Notes: a model not told the origin generated them from the sequence alone. 64,000 nucleotides of DNA from Leptospira koniambonensis (GCF_004769555.1 NZ_RQFY01000004.1:1674001-1738000); one strand, 5' to 3'; positions 42,634 through 52,856 are shown, counted from the first letter of the stretch. A program made the numbers and translations.

Positions 42634-44220
42634 TTGTTGGTTATGTGGGAATATCTTTCCAAGTCCGTCATTTCTCGTTTCAGCTTTTTGTTTTTCACTT
42701 TTTTCATTTTTATAAACTTCGAAGCCTCGGCTAACGAAGATATCTTCTCTGAGATCCGAACTACTTTGGAATCCAGAGTGAAGAAGGTAACATTGAAAAA
42801 TGGGATTAGACTCCTCATGATGAAAAGAGCTGATTCTCCTACTGTTGCAGTTTATACCAAATTTTTGGTAGGAGCAGCTGACGAAACTCCTGAGATCGCA
42901 GGCACTGCCCATCTTTTAGAGCATATGCTTTTTAAAGGCACGAAGAATATTGGAGTTACTGATGCCAAAAAAGAAAAAGTATATTTGGACCAGATCCGCG
43001 TTTGGGGAAAACGTTTAGATTCTTATCGTATACAAGAAAGAGAATTGGCAGCTAAGGGTGAGCCTGTTCCTGAAAAACTCATTAAAGATAAAAATATCTT
43101 AGAGATCAGATTTAAAAACCTGTTGGAGCTCCATCGTAAGTTTGTGGTTTCCAACGAAGACTCTTATATTTACGAGAAAAATGGCGGAACCGGCTTTAAC
43201 GCATATACTACAAATGATGTTACGAATTATCAGATCCTTCTTCCTGCGAATCGATTAGAGATCTGGGCAAAATTAGAATCTGATAGATTAAAAGATCCTA
43301 TATTAAGAGAATATTATACAGAAAGAGATGTGGTCCTGGAAGAACGCAGGATGAGAGTGGAAAACCAAGGAATGGGGATCTTAAGAGAAAAGTTTTTAGG
43401 AGCTGCTTTTCCTAAACATTCTTATGGAATGCCTGTGATCGGTTACGAATCCAATCTTCCTTTTTTAGATATAGATAAAACAGAAGAATTTTTTAAAAAG
43501 AATTATAGACCTCATAAAATGGCGATCGGGATCGTAGGAGATCTAGATTTCGATCAGACTGAAAAATTAGTCCGAAAATATTTTGAAGATATTCCGGATG
43601 GACCTTCTCCTAAACTTTCTCATGAGACTGAAAGTTTTGATCATGAGACAAGAAGGGTGAGTGTAAAACATTCTTCTGGTCCGATGAAAGTAATGGGCTG
43701 GCTCACTCCAGCTTCTCCTCATCCTGATAAACCAGTTTTGGAATTGATAGATGCAATTTTATCTCAAGGTGAGACTGGAAGATTGTATAAGAGACTGGTG
43801 CTTAGAGATAAACTTGCGCAAAGAGTTGCCTGCTGGACTGGGGAGCCTGGAGAAAGATACGCGAATCTATTTGCGGTCTATGTAACCAATGTAAGAGGTG
43901 CTGATCCGGATAAGATAGAATCTTCAATCCTGGAAGAAATTGAAACCCTCAAAAAAGAAGCAGTTACTAACGAAGAATTAGCAAAGATTAAAAATCAGAT
44001 CGTTGCTGATTATATCAGAGGATTAAACAGCAATTCTAAACTTGCGGACGTTCTTACTTATTATGAATTAGTAGCCGGAGATTGGACAGAAATTTTCGAT
44101 GATTATGCACGTTTAGATAGAGTCACTCCGGATGATATTATGAGAGTGGCCCAAAAATATTTCACTCCTCGCAACCTGACTGTAGGTGATCTGATCAACT
44201 CTGATGGAGAGAAAAAATGA
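42634..44220 (+). CDS. M16 family zinc metallopeptidase, active subunit
   Basis: A 528-residue exported peptidase. Translation probably starts at TTG 42634, 5 nt after AGGGG; ATG 42643 is the alternative. The hydrophobic leader ends near NFEASANED (about residue 34). The inverted zinc motif HxxEH is HLLEH at residues 93-97, with the distal Glu in VVLEERRM. A helical insertion of about 70 residues (KEKVYLDQIRVWGKRLDSYR) separates the motif from GTGFNAYTTND. It should cleave peptides in the periplasm as a pair with the next gene, which overlaps it by 4 nt. Confidence 0.92.
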   Translation: MLVMWEYLSKSVISRFSFLFFTFFIFINFEASANEDIFSEIRTTLESRVKKVTLKNGIRLLMMKRADSPTVAVYTKFLVGAADETPEIAGTAHLLEHMLFKGTKNIGVTDAKKEKVYLDQIRVWGKRLDSYRIQERELAAKGEPVPEKLIKDKNILEIRFKNLLELHRKFVVSNEDSYIYEKNGGTGFNAYTTNDVTNYQILLPANRLEIWAKLESDRLKDPILREYYTERDVVLEERRMRVENQGMGILREKFLGAAFPKHSYGMPVIGYESNLPFLDIDKTEEFFKKNYRPHKMAIGIVGDLDFDQTEKLVRKYFEDIPDGPSPKLSHETESFDHETRRVSVKHSSGPMKVMGWLTPASPHPDKPVLELIDAILSQGETGRLYKRLVLRDKLAQRVACWTGEPGERYANLFAVYVTNVRGADPDKIESSILEEIETLKKEAVTNEELAKIKNQIVADYIRGLNSNSKLADVLTYYELVAGDWTEIFDDYARLDRVTPDDIMRVAQKYFTPRNLTVGDLINSDGEKK

Positions 44221-45650
44221 ATATTATAAAAAAATTAACTATCTCCTGCTTTGTATTTTTACTTTCTTTTGCGGGCTTAACGGCCGCTCCGGGAGATTTT
44301 GTAAAGGACGTAAAGATCCCTGCTTTAGAATTCCATTTTCCTGAAATTAAGGAAATAGGTAAGGATCCGAATACTCGGATTTTATATTTAGAAAACTCCG
44401 AGTTTCCGATCAAAACTTTGGAGATTACATTTTACTCGGGACCTTCTTTCCAAACTAAAACCTCTTTTGAACTAGTGGAAATTTTTCCGGAGGCTTGGAA
44501 GAAGGGAGGCACAACCTCTCACCCGGGAGAAAGTTTTGCAGAAATCTGGGAATCCTACGGTTCCAAACTAAGAGTGGATTCCGATCTGGACACTGTGACC
44601 CTTACATTCTCTTGGCTTTCCAGATATGATCAAGAATCAAAGGCTTTGATCTCGGAATTTCTGAAACAACCAATCTTCGGAAAAGAAGCATTCGAGATCG
44701 CAAGATTACAATTAAGTGAACAGATCAAAAGAAGAAATGATAATATTGTAGGCCTCGCTTTTAGAAAGGCAAACGAACTTGTATACCAAGGAAAAGTAAA
44801 AGGAAAGGCACTTTCTTTATCTGTACTGGAACAATTAAAAGAAGAAGACCTGGAAGAATATTATAAAAACCAATTATTGAGTTCCAGACGTTCCATACTT
44901 GTAGGCGGTAAATGGAACCAGGAAGAGATCCCTCAATTTTTAGGAGATATTCTGCCAGGATTTTCGGGAACTCCAGTTATGGAATCCCAAGGTTCCAGTC
45001 CGGAAGAATTAAATAAAAATCTAAAACAGAAAGAGATCAAAAACCTGATCATAGATAAGGCGAACACCCAAAACGTAGTTCTGTTTTTGGGAGTGGGACC
45101 TGCTCATAATGATAAAGATTTTTATGCAGTCCAAGTTTTGAATTATCTTGTTGGAGGCGGTGGTTTTACTTCCTACTTCATGAGTAAGATACGTTCGGAT
45201 AAGGGACTTGCTTACTCTTCTTCCAGTCATCCAGTGTTTGAAAAAGATCATTCTGTAATTTACTTTTTCACTCAGACAAAATCCCAAAGCACTATGGAAG
45301 TTTATAATCTAATGGGAGAAATTTTGGGAGATTCTACCTTCTCTAATATAAGCGAAGAAGAATTAAAAAATGCAAAGGAAGCTATTCTAAACAAGTTTAT
45401 CTTCTTATTCACTGATTCTGTAGAAATTTTACGTAACGAAGTTCGATTCAGAGAACATAAAATGCCAAAGGATTATCTTAAAAATTATAGAGATAAAATC
45501 CAGAATGTTTCTCTTGAAGATTTGAGAAGAGTTGGTAAAATATATTTTAGAAGAGATAAACTAACAGCAGTGATCTCTGGACCAAAATTTTCGGTCTCTT
45601 CTGACCTGCCTGGACAAAAAATAATTGGTCCGGAAGATCCGATCCCATAA
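44217..45650 (+). CDS. M16 family peptidase-like protein, catalytically degenerate partner
   Basis: A 477-residue exported protein with signal peptide ending at LTAAPGD (about residue 25). It has the M16 two-domain architecture, including the C-terminal [25 protein letters not shown] block (about residues 311-335). Where the active subunit has HxxEH, this one reads [16 protein letters not shown], so the zinc site is lost. In bacterial M16 pairs the inactive subunit supplies the substrate-binding R/Y motif, which fits its 4-nt overlap with the active gene. Confidence 0.9.
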   Translation: MNIIKKLTISCFVFLLSFAGLTAAPGDFVKDVKIPALEFHFPEIKEIGKDPNTRILYLENSEFPIKTLEITFYSGPSFQTKTSFELVEIFPEAWKKGGTTSHPGESFAEIWESYGSKLRVDSDLDTVTLTFSWLSRYDQESKALISEFLKQPIFGKEAFEIARLQLSEQIKRRNDNIVGLAFRKANELVYQGKVKGKALSLSVLEQLKEEDLEEYYKNQLLSSRRSILVGGKWNQEEIPQFLGDILPGFSGTPVMESQGSSPEELNKNLKQKEIKNLIIDKANTQNVVLFLGVGPAHNDKDFYAVQVLNYLVGGGGFTSYFMSKIRSDKGLAYSSSSHPVFEKDHSVIYFFTQTKSQSTMEVYNLMGEILGDSTFSNISEEELKNAKEAILNKFIFLFTDSVEILRNEVRFREHKMPKDYLKNYRDKIQNVSLEDLRRVGKIYFRRDKLTAVISGPKFSVSSDLPGQKIIGPEDPIP

Positions 45651-46480
45651 TGGATTGTAAGTTCGAACATAGAGGATATTTATTCGAAGGAATTTCTGAG
45701 GGAGGAATTCGTACCTCCATTGTAATGCCTCGTTTGAGTTTGATGTTCGATATAGGACACCAAAATCCGGATAGGATCAATATAGATAGATTATTATTGA
45801 CCCATGCACATTTAGATCATTCTGCAGGAATTCCTTATTATATTTCTCAAAGATCCTTGCGTAAATTAGGACCTCCTAAAATTTATCTTCCTAAAACTTT
45901 AGAAGCCCCTATGAGAGAGATTTTATCTCTCTATTCCAAGATAGAAGATTTTCCTTACTCCTACGAAATGCAATCCGTAGAAGAGGGAGAAGAGATACAA
46001 ATAGACCCAAATCATTTTTTTAAAGTGTGGAAAACATTCCATAGAGTGGACTCTCAAGGTTACACTATCTATGAAAGAAAGAAGAAGTTAAGACCTGAAT
46101 TTTCAGGATTGAATACGGAAGAACTTTTAAAAAAGAAACAAGAGGGAATTGACCTGAATGAATATCATTCTAAACCTTTGGTTAGTTTTTCCGGAGATAC
46201 AAAAATAGAATATGTGCTTACCCATAAGGATGTAGCAGAGTCTGAAATTCTATTTTTGGAATGTACTTATATAGACCACGAAAGGAACGTAGAAAATGCA
46301 AGAGAATGGGGGCATATCCATTTGGATGAGATCTTGCATCATATTTCTTCTTTCAAAAATGAAAAAATAGTTCTGATCCATTTTTCAAAACGTTATCCTC
46401 CTGCATATATTCGAAAAGTATTAACTAAAAGAATTCCTCCTTCTGAAAGAGGTAGGATCCATCTTTTCCTTCCTGAATAA
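45650..46480 (+). CDS. metallo-beta-lactamase-fold hydrolase, RNase Z-like
   Basis: A 276-residue cytoplasmic protein of the MBL fold. The metal motif HxHxDH is [10 protein letters not shown] with His52, His54, Asp56 and His57. Further ligands are likely in [11 protein letters not shown] and [26 protein letters not shown], which resemble the RNase Z/ElaC group. It may process RNA 3' ends or hydrolyse another phosphodiester. Its ATG overlaps the stop of the M16 partner by one base, so it belongs to the same operon. Confidence 0.85.
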   Translation: MDCKFEHRGYLFEGISEGGIRTSIVMPRLSLMFDIGHQNPDRINIDRLLLTHAHLDHSAGIPYYISQRSLRKLGPPKIYLPKTLEAPMREILSLYSKIEDFPYSYEMQSVEEGEEIQIDPNHFFKVWKTFHRVDSQGYTIYERKKKLRPEFSGLNTEELLKKKQEGIDLNEYHSKPLVSFSGDTKIEYVLTHKDVAESEILFLECTYIDHERNVENAREWGHIHLDEILHHISSFKNEKIVLIHFSKRYPPAYIRKVLTKRIPPSERGRIHLFLPE

Positions 46481-46481
46481 T

Positions 46482-47168
46482 ATGGCTTCTCAAAATCCAA
46501 AACAAAAATATGGGACTTCTATTTATAAGGAAGGATTAGAAGATTGGATCCATTCCGAATTAGTAAAACGTCCCTATGATTGGCTCGAAGAGTTAGAAAA
46601 GAAAGCTTCTCAAGATAGATTTCCTGTGTTAACACCAGCCTCAGGAGCAGTGCTTGCTTTTTTAGCTTCTTCCTGGGATCCGGATATGGTTTTGGAATTG
46701 GGAACAGGTTACGGAATTTCTTTATTCTGGCTTATCTCTGCAGTTCGAAAAAACACAAAGATCCAAACTGTGGATAGAGAAGCAGACTTCATCCAGGTTG
46801 CGAAAGGATTTTTTGCCAAATTGGAGCCTAACTCAAATAGGGTAGAATTTACGAACGCTGACTGTTCTGAGATCGCAAAAGAATTTTTAGGGCCTTCTTC
46901 TTCCGAACAAAAAGAACTGATGTTTGTAGATTGTGATAAGATCCGTTATCCAGAAATTTTAGAAATGATCCTGGAAAAAGGTAAGAGCAGAAATCTAAGA
47001 GTGATCTATGATAATGTCCTTTGGCATGGGAGGATTGCTGACCCTGAAAACCAAGCCCCTTCTGACCAAGCAGTCCGCAAATTATGGTCCCTAATCAAAA
47101 ATTCTAAGATAGAATACACCTTATTCCCTGTTGGTGACGGAATATTATGTTTCGATTTTAAGCAATAA
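46482..47168 (+). CDS. O-methyltransferase-like SAM-dependent methyltransferase
   Basis: A 228-residue class I methyltransferase. The AdoMet motif is MVLELGTGYGISLFWLISAV (about residues 70-89), with the acidic strand end TVDREADF, and LMFVDCDKIRYPEIL at the position where catechol-type O-methyltransferases have a metal/substrate Asp. The terminal DGILCFDFKQ also fits that family. The acceptor is unknown. It starts 1 nt after the RNase Z-like gene and probably ends the operon beginning at 42634. Confidence 0.85.
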   Translation: MASQNPKQKYGTSIYKEGLEDWIHSELVKRPYDWLEELEKKASQDRFPVLTPASGAVLAFLASSWDPDMVLELGTGYGISLFWLISAVRKNTKIQTVDREADFIQVAKGFFAKLEPNSNRVEFTNADCSEIAKEFLGPSSSEQKELMFVDCDKIRYPEILEMILEKGKSRNLRVIYDNVLWHGRIADPENQAPSDQAVRKLWSLIKNSKIEYTLFPVGDGILCFDFKQ

Positions 47169-47222
47169 AAAGCTTGTTTGCTTCTTAAGCGTTGTGTTAT
47201 ATTACCGCGAAGGGTCGATCAC

Positions 47223-47978
47223 ATGACAAAAATTTCTTTCCCTCGGATCGTCGCGGTTCTTGCGGCATTCTTTCTAATTTCGTACGGCGTATCTGCACAA
47301 AATAAACCTACAAGTAATGACGGTAAGGGTTCTGCCTTAGCCAATGCGGCTGAAGATCCTAAATACCAGGGAGATTATTTGGAGGAATTCCATTTTGCCA
47401 GGACTTTGGATTCCACTCAGAATAAGATCAAAAATGATCTAGGTGCTTTAGAAGTGGTTGTAAAAAATTTCGGATCTCAGGTCCAGAACTCTCAACAAGA
47501 CTTCGACAGCATCTGGAAAAAATACAACGAAGCATATCGATATTCTTTAATGCGTAAATATGTTGTCGCTGGCCGCAAGATGAAAGAAACGGAAGACGAG
47601 ACAAACAAACTATACGGAAAATTCTCCGATCTATATAACCAAAAAGTGGATCAGTTATTGGGAGAATGTGCGGATGCAATTGTTTCTATCGAACAAAAGT
47701 CCGGACCAGGTGCTGCTGCAAAGGGATATGCTGGGAGAGAAGTTTCTAATAACCAGCATAAACTTCAAATCGCTTACTACCAATTCATCCAAGCGGAGAA
47801 GATGAGAAGGGACTCCAGATTTAAGGATAGTCTCATGCATCTTAGGATCGCGAAAGAATATGGAATTTCTATCCTCAGCAAATTGAAAACTGAAGAGGAA
47901 AGTAAGAATGTCAGAGAGAAATACAAAATAGATTTGAGCGATAACCGCAATATGGTGTACGCAGAATCTAAACTTTAA
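47223..47978 (+). CDS. exported alpha-helical protein of unknown function
   Basis: A 251-residue protein. The ATG at 47223 begins a signal peptide ([26 protein letters not shown]). The mature part is almost entirely helical, with heptad-like stretches ([21 protein letters not shown] and [27 protein letters not shown]), and ends [15 protein letters not shown]. One could compare it with the helical flagellar-coiling sheath proteins (FcpA/FcpB) of Leptospira, but I cannot confirm that from memory. It is transcribed alone, between the methyltransferase and the amidase. Confidence 0.6.
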   Translation: MTKISFPRIVAVLAAFFLISYGVSAQNKPTSNDGKGSALANAAEDPKYQGDYLEEFHFARTLDSTQNKIKNDLGALEVVVKNFGSQVQNSQQDFDSIWKKYNEAYRYSLMRKYVVAGRKMKETEDETNKLYGKFSDLYNQKVDQLLGECADAIVSIEQKSGPGAAAKGYAGREVSNNQHKLQIAYYQFIQAEKMRRDSRFKDSLMHLRIAKEYGISILSKLKTEEESKNVREKYKIDLSDNRNMVYAESKL

Positions 47979-48017
47979 AAGATCTCGGATCTGAAAACAT
48001 TCGGATTCCTTCCTTGA

Positions 48018-48084
48018 CGTATCACGAGGGGATAGCAGTCTTTGCCTGATATCCCCGGAGAAATAAATTTCCATACGTGATACG
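48018..48084 (+). promoter_or_regulatory. structured 5' leader sequestering the amidase start codon
   Basis: CGTATCACG (48018-48026) is perfectly complementary to CGTGATACG (48076-48084), which contains the GTG start (48077-48079). Directly inside, GGGGATA (48028-48034) pairs with TATCCCC (48050-48056), next to the GGAG (48056-48059). Folding both stems hides the start codon. The pairing is seen directly; regulation (thermometer or ligand switch) is inference, and it also depends on transcription starting upstream of 48018. Confidence 0.55.
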
Positions 48085-49432
48085 AAAAATTTTACTCATA
48101 CTTCTAATTCTCAATTTTTCATTTTCAGTTTCTTCTCAAGAAACAACCCCGAAAAGAACCTATAATATAGTTATAGATCCAGGCCATGGAGGGTTGGATC
48201 TAAAACCTAAGGAAGAACATGGAGATAAATACGATCCAATCTCCAATAAATATCTGGAACCTTATAAAGCGGGAGCTCAAACAAAATCCAGAAGAGAAAG
48301 CGAAGTAGTATTAGCACTTGCGAAAGAAGTAAAAGAAATTTTGGATCTTACCAAAACTCAGGAAGGATTCGAAATATTCAGATCTCATGCAAAAAAATTC
48401 ACAAATGATACTCTTCCTTGGATCAGAATAGATTCAGATCTAACAAGAGAAGAAACAGCAAAGGAAGAAGGAGCCGATCTTTCTTCTGACCCAAATGCTT
48501 TTTATAGATTATATGATTATCCGGATAAAAAATCCGGTAAGCTTAAGCCTGGAAGAATTTCCAGGATCAACGCTGCTCGTCCTTATTTAGTTTTGTCTTT
48601 GCATTTGAATCCAAGTTGGAAAGGACATCCAGGCGGAATGGCTGCGGTTCTTTCTCCTTCTTATAGAACCTTCTATAATTTACGAAAAATCTCAGAAGGA
48701 AAATCTTCTAAATCTTTTGAAGATGGACCTTGGAGCGAATGGATGCGTTTCAAAATGGAATGGTCCCGTTTGGAAAACGCAGTTGCAGATGCTTGGATCT
48801 ATTTTAATGGTTACTGGCCGAACAAATCAGGAAAAAAAACTGACCTATCCAATTTCGAAGGATATCGCCAAAATATGGTGACTTGGAAATACGCAGATCC
48901 TTCCGGCTGGATCGATAAAGCGGTGTTAGACGGTCCAGGACCTTATGCAAAAAAACATTCAGAATATTCTGCAAAAGGAAAATTCTGGGATAGAGAAAGG
49001 GCAGAACCTGAACTTTGGAGAAGAGAAGACGGTGCAGAAGGGTTCGGTGGAGATAATCATTACGCTGCAACAGAGCTAATGAGATTTTTGCAATATGGTC
49101 TTAGGACTATACCTAATTCAGAAGAAGAATTATCCAACCCTGGGCCAATCAATAAACCTTATATCTCTACTTATAGTCTTCCTACATTTATCAATGCAAT
49201 CTCCGCTTATTTAGAGATTGGTTATATTGATAAGGAGAAGGATATGAAAATCCTGACCCAAAGAAGAAAGGACACTGCGATCAGTTTGGCAGTTGGGGTT
49301 TATTCCTTATTTCATGGTATCAAAATTAAATCTGCAGATCTACCTTATATCCCAAAGGGGAAGAAGATAGATTGGGCGCGTTATGAGAACTTGAAGGAAG
49401 GGAATTACTTCAGAGTTGTTAGGGATGAATAA
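48077..49432 (+). CDS. N-acetylmuramoyl-L-alanine amidase-like protein (Amidase_3)
   Basis: A 451-residue exported protein with a GTG start and the signal peptide [20 protein letters not shown]. The Amidase_3 fold starts with [10 protein letters not shown] (zinc His37), continues with [14 protein letters not shown] (Glu ligand) and has [11 protein letters not shown] as the second His. Such enzymes cleave the bond between MurNAc and the stem peptide in peptidoglycan. The protein is longer than a minimal catalytic domain because of insertions around residues 45-65 and 205-330. The start codon lies in an inverted repeat that may control translation. Confidence 0.85.
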   Translation: MIRKILLILLILNFSFSVSSQETTPKRTYNIVIDPGHGGLDLKPKEEHGDKYDPISNKYLEPYKAGAQTKSRRESEVVLALAKEVKEILDLTKTQEGFEIFRSHAKKFTNDTLPWIRIDSDLTREETAKEEGADLSSDPNAFYRLYDYPDKKSGKLKPGRISRINAARPYLVLSLHLNPSWKGHPGGMAAVLSPSYRTFYNLRKISEGKSSKSFEDGPWSEWMRFKMEWSRLENAVADAWIYFNGYWPNKSGKKTDLSNFEGYRQNMVTWKYADPSGWIDKAVLDGPGPYAKKHSEYSAKGKFWDRERAEPELWRREDGAEGFGGDNHYAATELMRFLQYGLRTIPNSEEELSNPGPINKPYISTYSLPTFINAISAYLEIGYIDKEKDMKILTQRRKDTAISLAVGVYSLFHGIKIKSADLPYIPKGKKIDWARYENLKEGNYFRVVRDE

Positions 49433-49456
49433 TTTTAAAGAGGAGACAACTACAGA

Positions 49457-49984
49457 ATGAATTTTTTTACTCATAATTTATCCGTCGATTTCAGGAAAAC
49501 AACCCTACTTTTCATATTCTTACTATGTTCGATAATATCTTGTTCTCCTAAACCAAAGGTTGAGACAAATGAAATTGCAGAGCCCAGCAAACCATTAAGT
49601 CGAAAATTGGAACGATCTATTCTAAGTAGTTCGAAAAAATACGAGCTTCAAATTTACTCAAGTGAAAACCCAGGTTGTTCTGACCAACCTTCAAGCGCTT
49701 ACGATGGAGATTCGATTAAGCGAGCCATGCTTTGCGAATTTAGAATCGTGGACATGGGGGATAAAAAAGTAAAATATGAAGTTTCTTTAAGTGAAGACAA
49801 AAAATCTGATGCAGAACTGTTTCAGATTGATCCCAAAAAATCCACCGAACTCGCTCGGTTTATGATTACGGGGGATACCGGTTTTATTTCAGAAATTCCT
49901 AATATTATTATCTATACTGCAGATTCAAAAATAAAATTCAATCTGGATTCGGAAAGCATGATCTCTACGGAATCAAGGAAATAG
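49457..49984 (+). CDS. putative lipoprotein of unknown function
   Basis: A 175-residue protein. After a polar N terminus it has a hydrophobic segment TTLLFIFLLCSIISC, a lipobox with Cys near residue 29, followed by SPKPKVETNE. The mature part is Ser- and charge-rich, with two further cysteines (NPGCSDQ and AMLCEF) that could form a disulphide. I do not recognise a family. AGAGGAG lies about 10 nt before the ATG. It is 24 nt downstream of the amidase gene and may be co-transcribed. Confidence 0.6.
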   Translation: MNFFTHNLSVDFRKTTLLFIFLLCSIISCSPKPKVETNEIAEPSKPLSRKLERSILSSSKKYELQIYSSENPGCSDQPSSAYDGDSIKRAMLCEFRIVDMGDKKVKYEVSLSEDKKSDAELFQIDPKKSTELARFMITGDTGFISEIPNIIIYTADSKIKFNLDSESMISTESRK

Positions 49985-50098
49985 AAGAGCGCCAGTAGAT
50001 ATACGTATGTTGTCTGGAGCATTTGAATCATAGAAGTTTGGAGCGAGTAGAAAATTTTGCTATACAAACCGAGCCTGTCCTATTGTCTTTTGGTTCGT

Positions 50099-50956
50099 AT
50101 GAAACGGTTTTTATATTCGGTCCTTGCCCTCTTTATAATTTGTTTTATCGCTTCGGCTATTTATACAAGTTCCTCAGCGTATAAGGTTCCGAAAAATAAT
50201 CTAGATTCTTTTTTACGTTCTGAAGATAAATCTTCCAAAAAATTCGTATTGTTCTTGGGAGACAGCATCACCCATGGAACTGTGAGTTTCGATTATGTTC
50301 GTACCTTGTCCGAGAATCCTTCCTTAGAAAAATTTACATTCGTGAACGAAGGGATCAATAGTAGACTCACTTACCAGATCTTGGAAAAAATTCCTGACGC
50401 AGTTCGTTTATCTCCAGAGCATATTTTTATTCTGATAGGAACCAATGATGCTAAGGCAGCATTGAACGAAGAAGAATATAAAAGTTATAATAAACTTTGG
50501 AAACTTCCGGAAGTTCCTAATATCTCGACTTACGAAAAGAACCTAAGAGAGATTGTTAATAGTCTTAAGTCAGAGACACATTTTAAAGTCCACCTGATTT
50601 CCATTCCTGTTTTAGGAGAGGCTTTAGATAGTGCTCCTTTGAAACAATCCATTGCTTATTCCGAAATCATTCGTAAGATAGCAAAAGATTCTGGGGTTTC
50701 TTATCTACCATTTAACGAATCTTTGGTGACAGAATTACAAAAGGAACCGAATCATCCAGAAAAGATATACGCCAAAAATACTCCTAGATTGTATTGGACA
50801 GTTTATAAACATTTCGGCCTGTTCCAATCCTGGGATCAAATTTCGGAACAGGCTGGTCGGACTTTTTTGACAGATGATATTCATATAAATGAGAAGGCGG
50901 GTAAAATCCTGCTTGGAATGATCCAAAAGGAATTAACGGAATCATCTGAAAAATAG
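50099..50956 (+). CDS. SGNH/GDSL-type hydrolase
   Basis: A 285-residue exported or membrane-anchored esterase. The ATG at 50099 precedes the hydrophobic segment FLYSVLALFIICFIASAIY. Block I is LFLGDSITHG with nucleophile Ser56, block II lies in NEGINSRLT, block III is ILIGTNDAK, and block V is DDIHINEKAG with catalytic Asp and His. The family hydrolyses acyl or acetyl esters; the substrate is unknown. It is transcribed alone and ends at a hairpin terminator. Confidence 0.9.
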   Translation: MKRFLYSVLALFIICFIASAIYTSSSAYKVPKNNLDSFLRSEDKSSKKFVLFLGDSITHGTVSFDYVRTLSENPSLEKFTFVNEGINSRLTYQILEKIPDAVRLSPEHIFILIGTNDAKAALNEEEYKSYNKLWKLPEVPNISTYEKNLREIVNSLKSETHFKVHLISIPVLGEALDSAPLKQSIAYSEIIRKIAKDSGVSYLPFNESLVTELQKEPNHPEKIYAKNTPRLYWTVYKHFGLFQSWDQISEQAGRTFLTDDIHINEKAGKILLGMIQKELTESSEK

Positions 50957-50987
50957 ATTGGATATTCCTTTTTTTAGTTATTCGGAT

Positions 50988-51009
50988 AGAAGGGTCTTTT
51001 GACCTTTCT
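50988..51009 (+). terminator. hairpin terminator after the SGNH hydrolase gene
   Basis: AGAAGGGTC (50988-50996), TTTT loop, GACCTTTCT (51001-51009), with one G-T pair, followed by a T-rich stretch. It lies between convergent genes (stops at 50956 and 51013). Confidence 0.6.
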
Positions 51010-51012
51010 TCT

Positions 51013-52446
51013 TTAAATATTTTTTTCAATACCGAAACTTAGGCTTAATACTGAAACAGATTTATTGAATTGGAATTGAGCAAGTTGTATCTCTCTCGCG
51101 GAAAAGATAGAATGTGCAAGAGCCCAGTCTGAGGACTCACTTCCTTTCATTGATTTTGGAAATGCATATTCGATTGCTAAATGAAGCGCGGAACCGCTCG
51201 TAGTATAATATCCTAAACCTCCAGCTAGATGGTGTTCGTTTGTGGTTCCAAGCATTGGATTTAATCCCTGGGGAGTCGTAGGTGTTTTAGCATAACTGTA
51301 TCCTGCTCTGAATCTAAATCCGTATTTCCATTCGTATTCAGCGCCTATAGCGAAACAATATTGATCTTTCCATCTGAAATTCATCTGCATTACATTTGAT
51401 TCGAGTCCGACCGGAGTGGTTACTAATGGTTGATCTAATATGAATCGATTTGTGCGAAAATTTTGGGACCAAGGAATAAACTTAATATCAAAATCAAAGA
51501 TCCAGGAATTATTCCTATAAGAGATCCCGAAAATATGTCGATCCGGCCAAACCATATATCTGGACACTCGAGATTCATTTTTGACGATTGGATCTTCTCC
51601 TTCTACTTTCATCTGTCCGTCCATATGTAAAACGTTTCGAAGTGTATAAGAGTATGCTACTCGAACATTCGAGGAGACTTCATAAGAAAATCCTAATTTT
51701 CCTCCGTAGGAGTAGGCGGGATCGCAATTATACGCGAGGCTGCCTGGCAGTTCGACTGTCCTGCTAAGATCCAAGTTTGTCTTCTTCATTTCCATGAATG
51801 CATATGCAAGATCAAGTCCTAAGCCCACGGATAGATTTCCGAATTTATATCCGGCACCTATAGTTAACTTAGTAAGCATAAATTTAAATTTAAGATCTTC
51901 TTGGACTTTTCTCTCCGTTCCGAATGGAACATTAGCACCTAATGTATCATTCAAAGTTTGTTTGCCTGGAGAGATCCGATTTATATTCGAAAAGGAACCT
52001 CCACCTCCACCTTGTGTATACAATGCAAACCCGATCCCGAGACGATCCGTGACTGGTTGTATATAGCCTATATAAGGAAAAACCGCCCTTGGAGTTTCCA
52101 CGATCCTATTTTGGTAAGAGAGGTTGGGGTCCTGGTCCATAAAAGAATCTGAATATTCTATTTTTGCAAAATGAACAGAAGTTCCGAATTCCCATTTAGG
52201 AGTAGTGAGTCTCGCTAAATGAGATGGATTTGATTCCAAGTCCATGACGGATCCACCAACAGCCTGAAATGCGCCTCCCATCCCAGCTTGCCTTGCGCCG
52301 AATGAAGTGGGCATGATCCCCTGGAATCCGTAAACAGAAGAGCAAATTGATGAGAAGAAGAGTAGGAGAATCGCTAAATAGGGGGCAGGGTCTCTTTTAC
52401 GTCGGATAGGTCCAAAACTACCTCTGATATTAATTCCGAGATTCAT
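51013..52446 (-). CDS. FadL/OMPP1/TodX family outer-membrane channel
   Basis: A 477-residue beta-barrel protein of the FadL family, which takes long-chain fatty acids or hydrophobic compounds across the outer membrane. The start MNLGIN at 52446 is followed by a signal peptide ending at SSVYG. The mature N terminus (GIMPTSFGARQAGMGGAFQAVGGSVMDLESNPSHLA) has the FadL hatch pattern, and the C terminus ends in a strand (SVLSLSFGIEKNI). No ribosome-binding site precedes the ATG. An FNR-like palindrome and CATAAT box lie directly upstream, suggesting an own, possibly anaerobic, promoter. Confidence 0.92.
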   Translation of the reverse strand: MNLGINIRGSFGPIRRKRDPAPYLAILLLFFSSICSSVYGFQGIMPTSFGARQAGMGGAFQAVGGSVMDLESNPSHLARLTTPKWEFGTSVHFAKIEYSDSFMDQDPNLSYQNRIVETPRAVFPYIGYIQPVTDRLGIGFALYTQGGGGGSFSNINRISPGKQTLNDTLGANVPFGTERKVQEDLKFKFMLTKLTIGAGYKFGNLSVGLGLDLAYAFMEMKKTNLDLSRTVELPGSLAYNCDPAYSYGGKLGFSYEVSSNVRVAYSYTLRNVLHMDGQMKVEGEDPIVKNESRVSRYMVWPDRHIFGISYRNNSWIFDFDIKFIPWSQNFRTNRFILDQPLVTTPVGLESNVMQMNFRWKDQYCFAIGAEYEWKYGFRFRAGYSYAKTPTTPQGLNPMLGTTNEHHLAGGLGYYTTSGSALHLAIEYAFPKSMKGSESSDWALAHSIFSAREIQLAQFQFNKSVSVLSLSFGIEKNI

Positions 52447-52452
52447 TCTCAA

Positions 52453-52493
52453 ATTATGCAAAATATCCCAAACTTTGCATTGATCCAAGTCAA
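52453..52493 (-). promoter_or_regulatory. FNR-type box with -10 for the FadL gene
   Basis: TTGAT-CCAA-GTCAA (52480-52493) plus, on the minus strand, CATAAT (52458-52453, 5/6 match to the -10 box). The centres are 31 nt apart, as in class II FNR/CRP promoters. Transcription would begin at about 52446, the first base of the ATG. Confidence 0.5.
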
Positions 52494-52496
52494 TTT

Positions 52497-52856
52497 TTAG
52501 AATCTGGTGAGATAAACCATGGGTTCAGGATATGCAGGATAGCGGATGGAGAACCTGGATGCGGTTTCTGTTTTTCTTCTATCTTCCGGAAAACAGATAA
52601 ATTCGATCCGGAAGTCTCGGACTTCCATCTCTGGCGGCTGGATCCCATCTATAAAATCCATCCACTCCCAAGTTGGAACATTGATAAAAAGAAGTCCCCC
52701 CTCTGGGAATTCGTAACGCGGTTCTTTTTTATATTCTTGAGAATTCCATTCTAAATGGATATACACTCTGGGATGATGTTCTTCGAAGTCCATTATCAAT
52801 TCGTAATTGATCCGATCGAGTGCAGGTTTTAGAGAGGGGAAGGAAATCGTTTTCAT
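52497..52856 (-). CDS. conserved-looking small protein of unknown function
   Basis: A 119-residue soluble protein rich in aromatic and acidic residues, with no signal peptide or membrane segment. Notable segments are FEEHHPRVYIHLEWNSQEY, GGLLFINVPTWEWMDFIDG and YPAYPEPMVYLTRF. I do not recognise the family. Its ATG overlaps the stop of the patatin gene by 4 nt, so it is translationally coupled to the phospholipase and may help it. Confidence 0.65.
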   Translation of the reverse strand: MKTISFPSLKPALDRINYELIMDFEEHHPRVYIHLEWNSQEYKKEPRYEFPEGGLLFINVPTWEWMDFIDGIQPPEMEVRDFRIEFICFPEDRRKTETASRFSIRYPAYPEPMVYLTRF

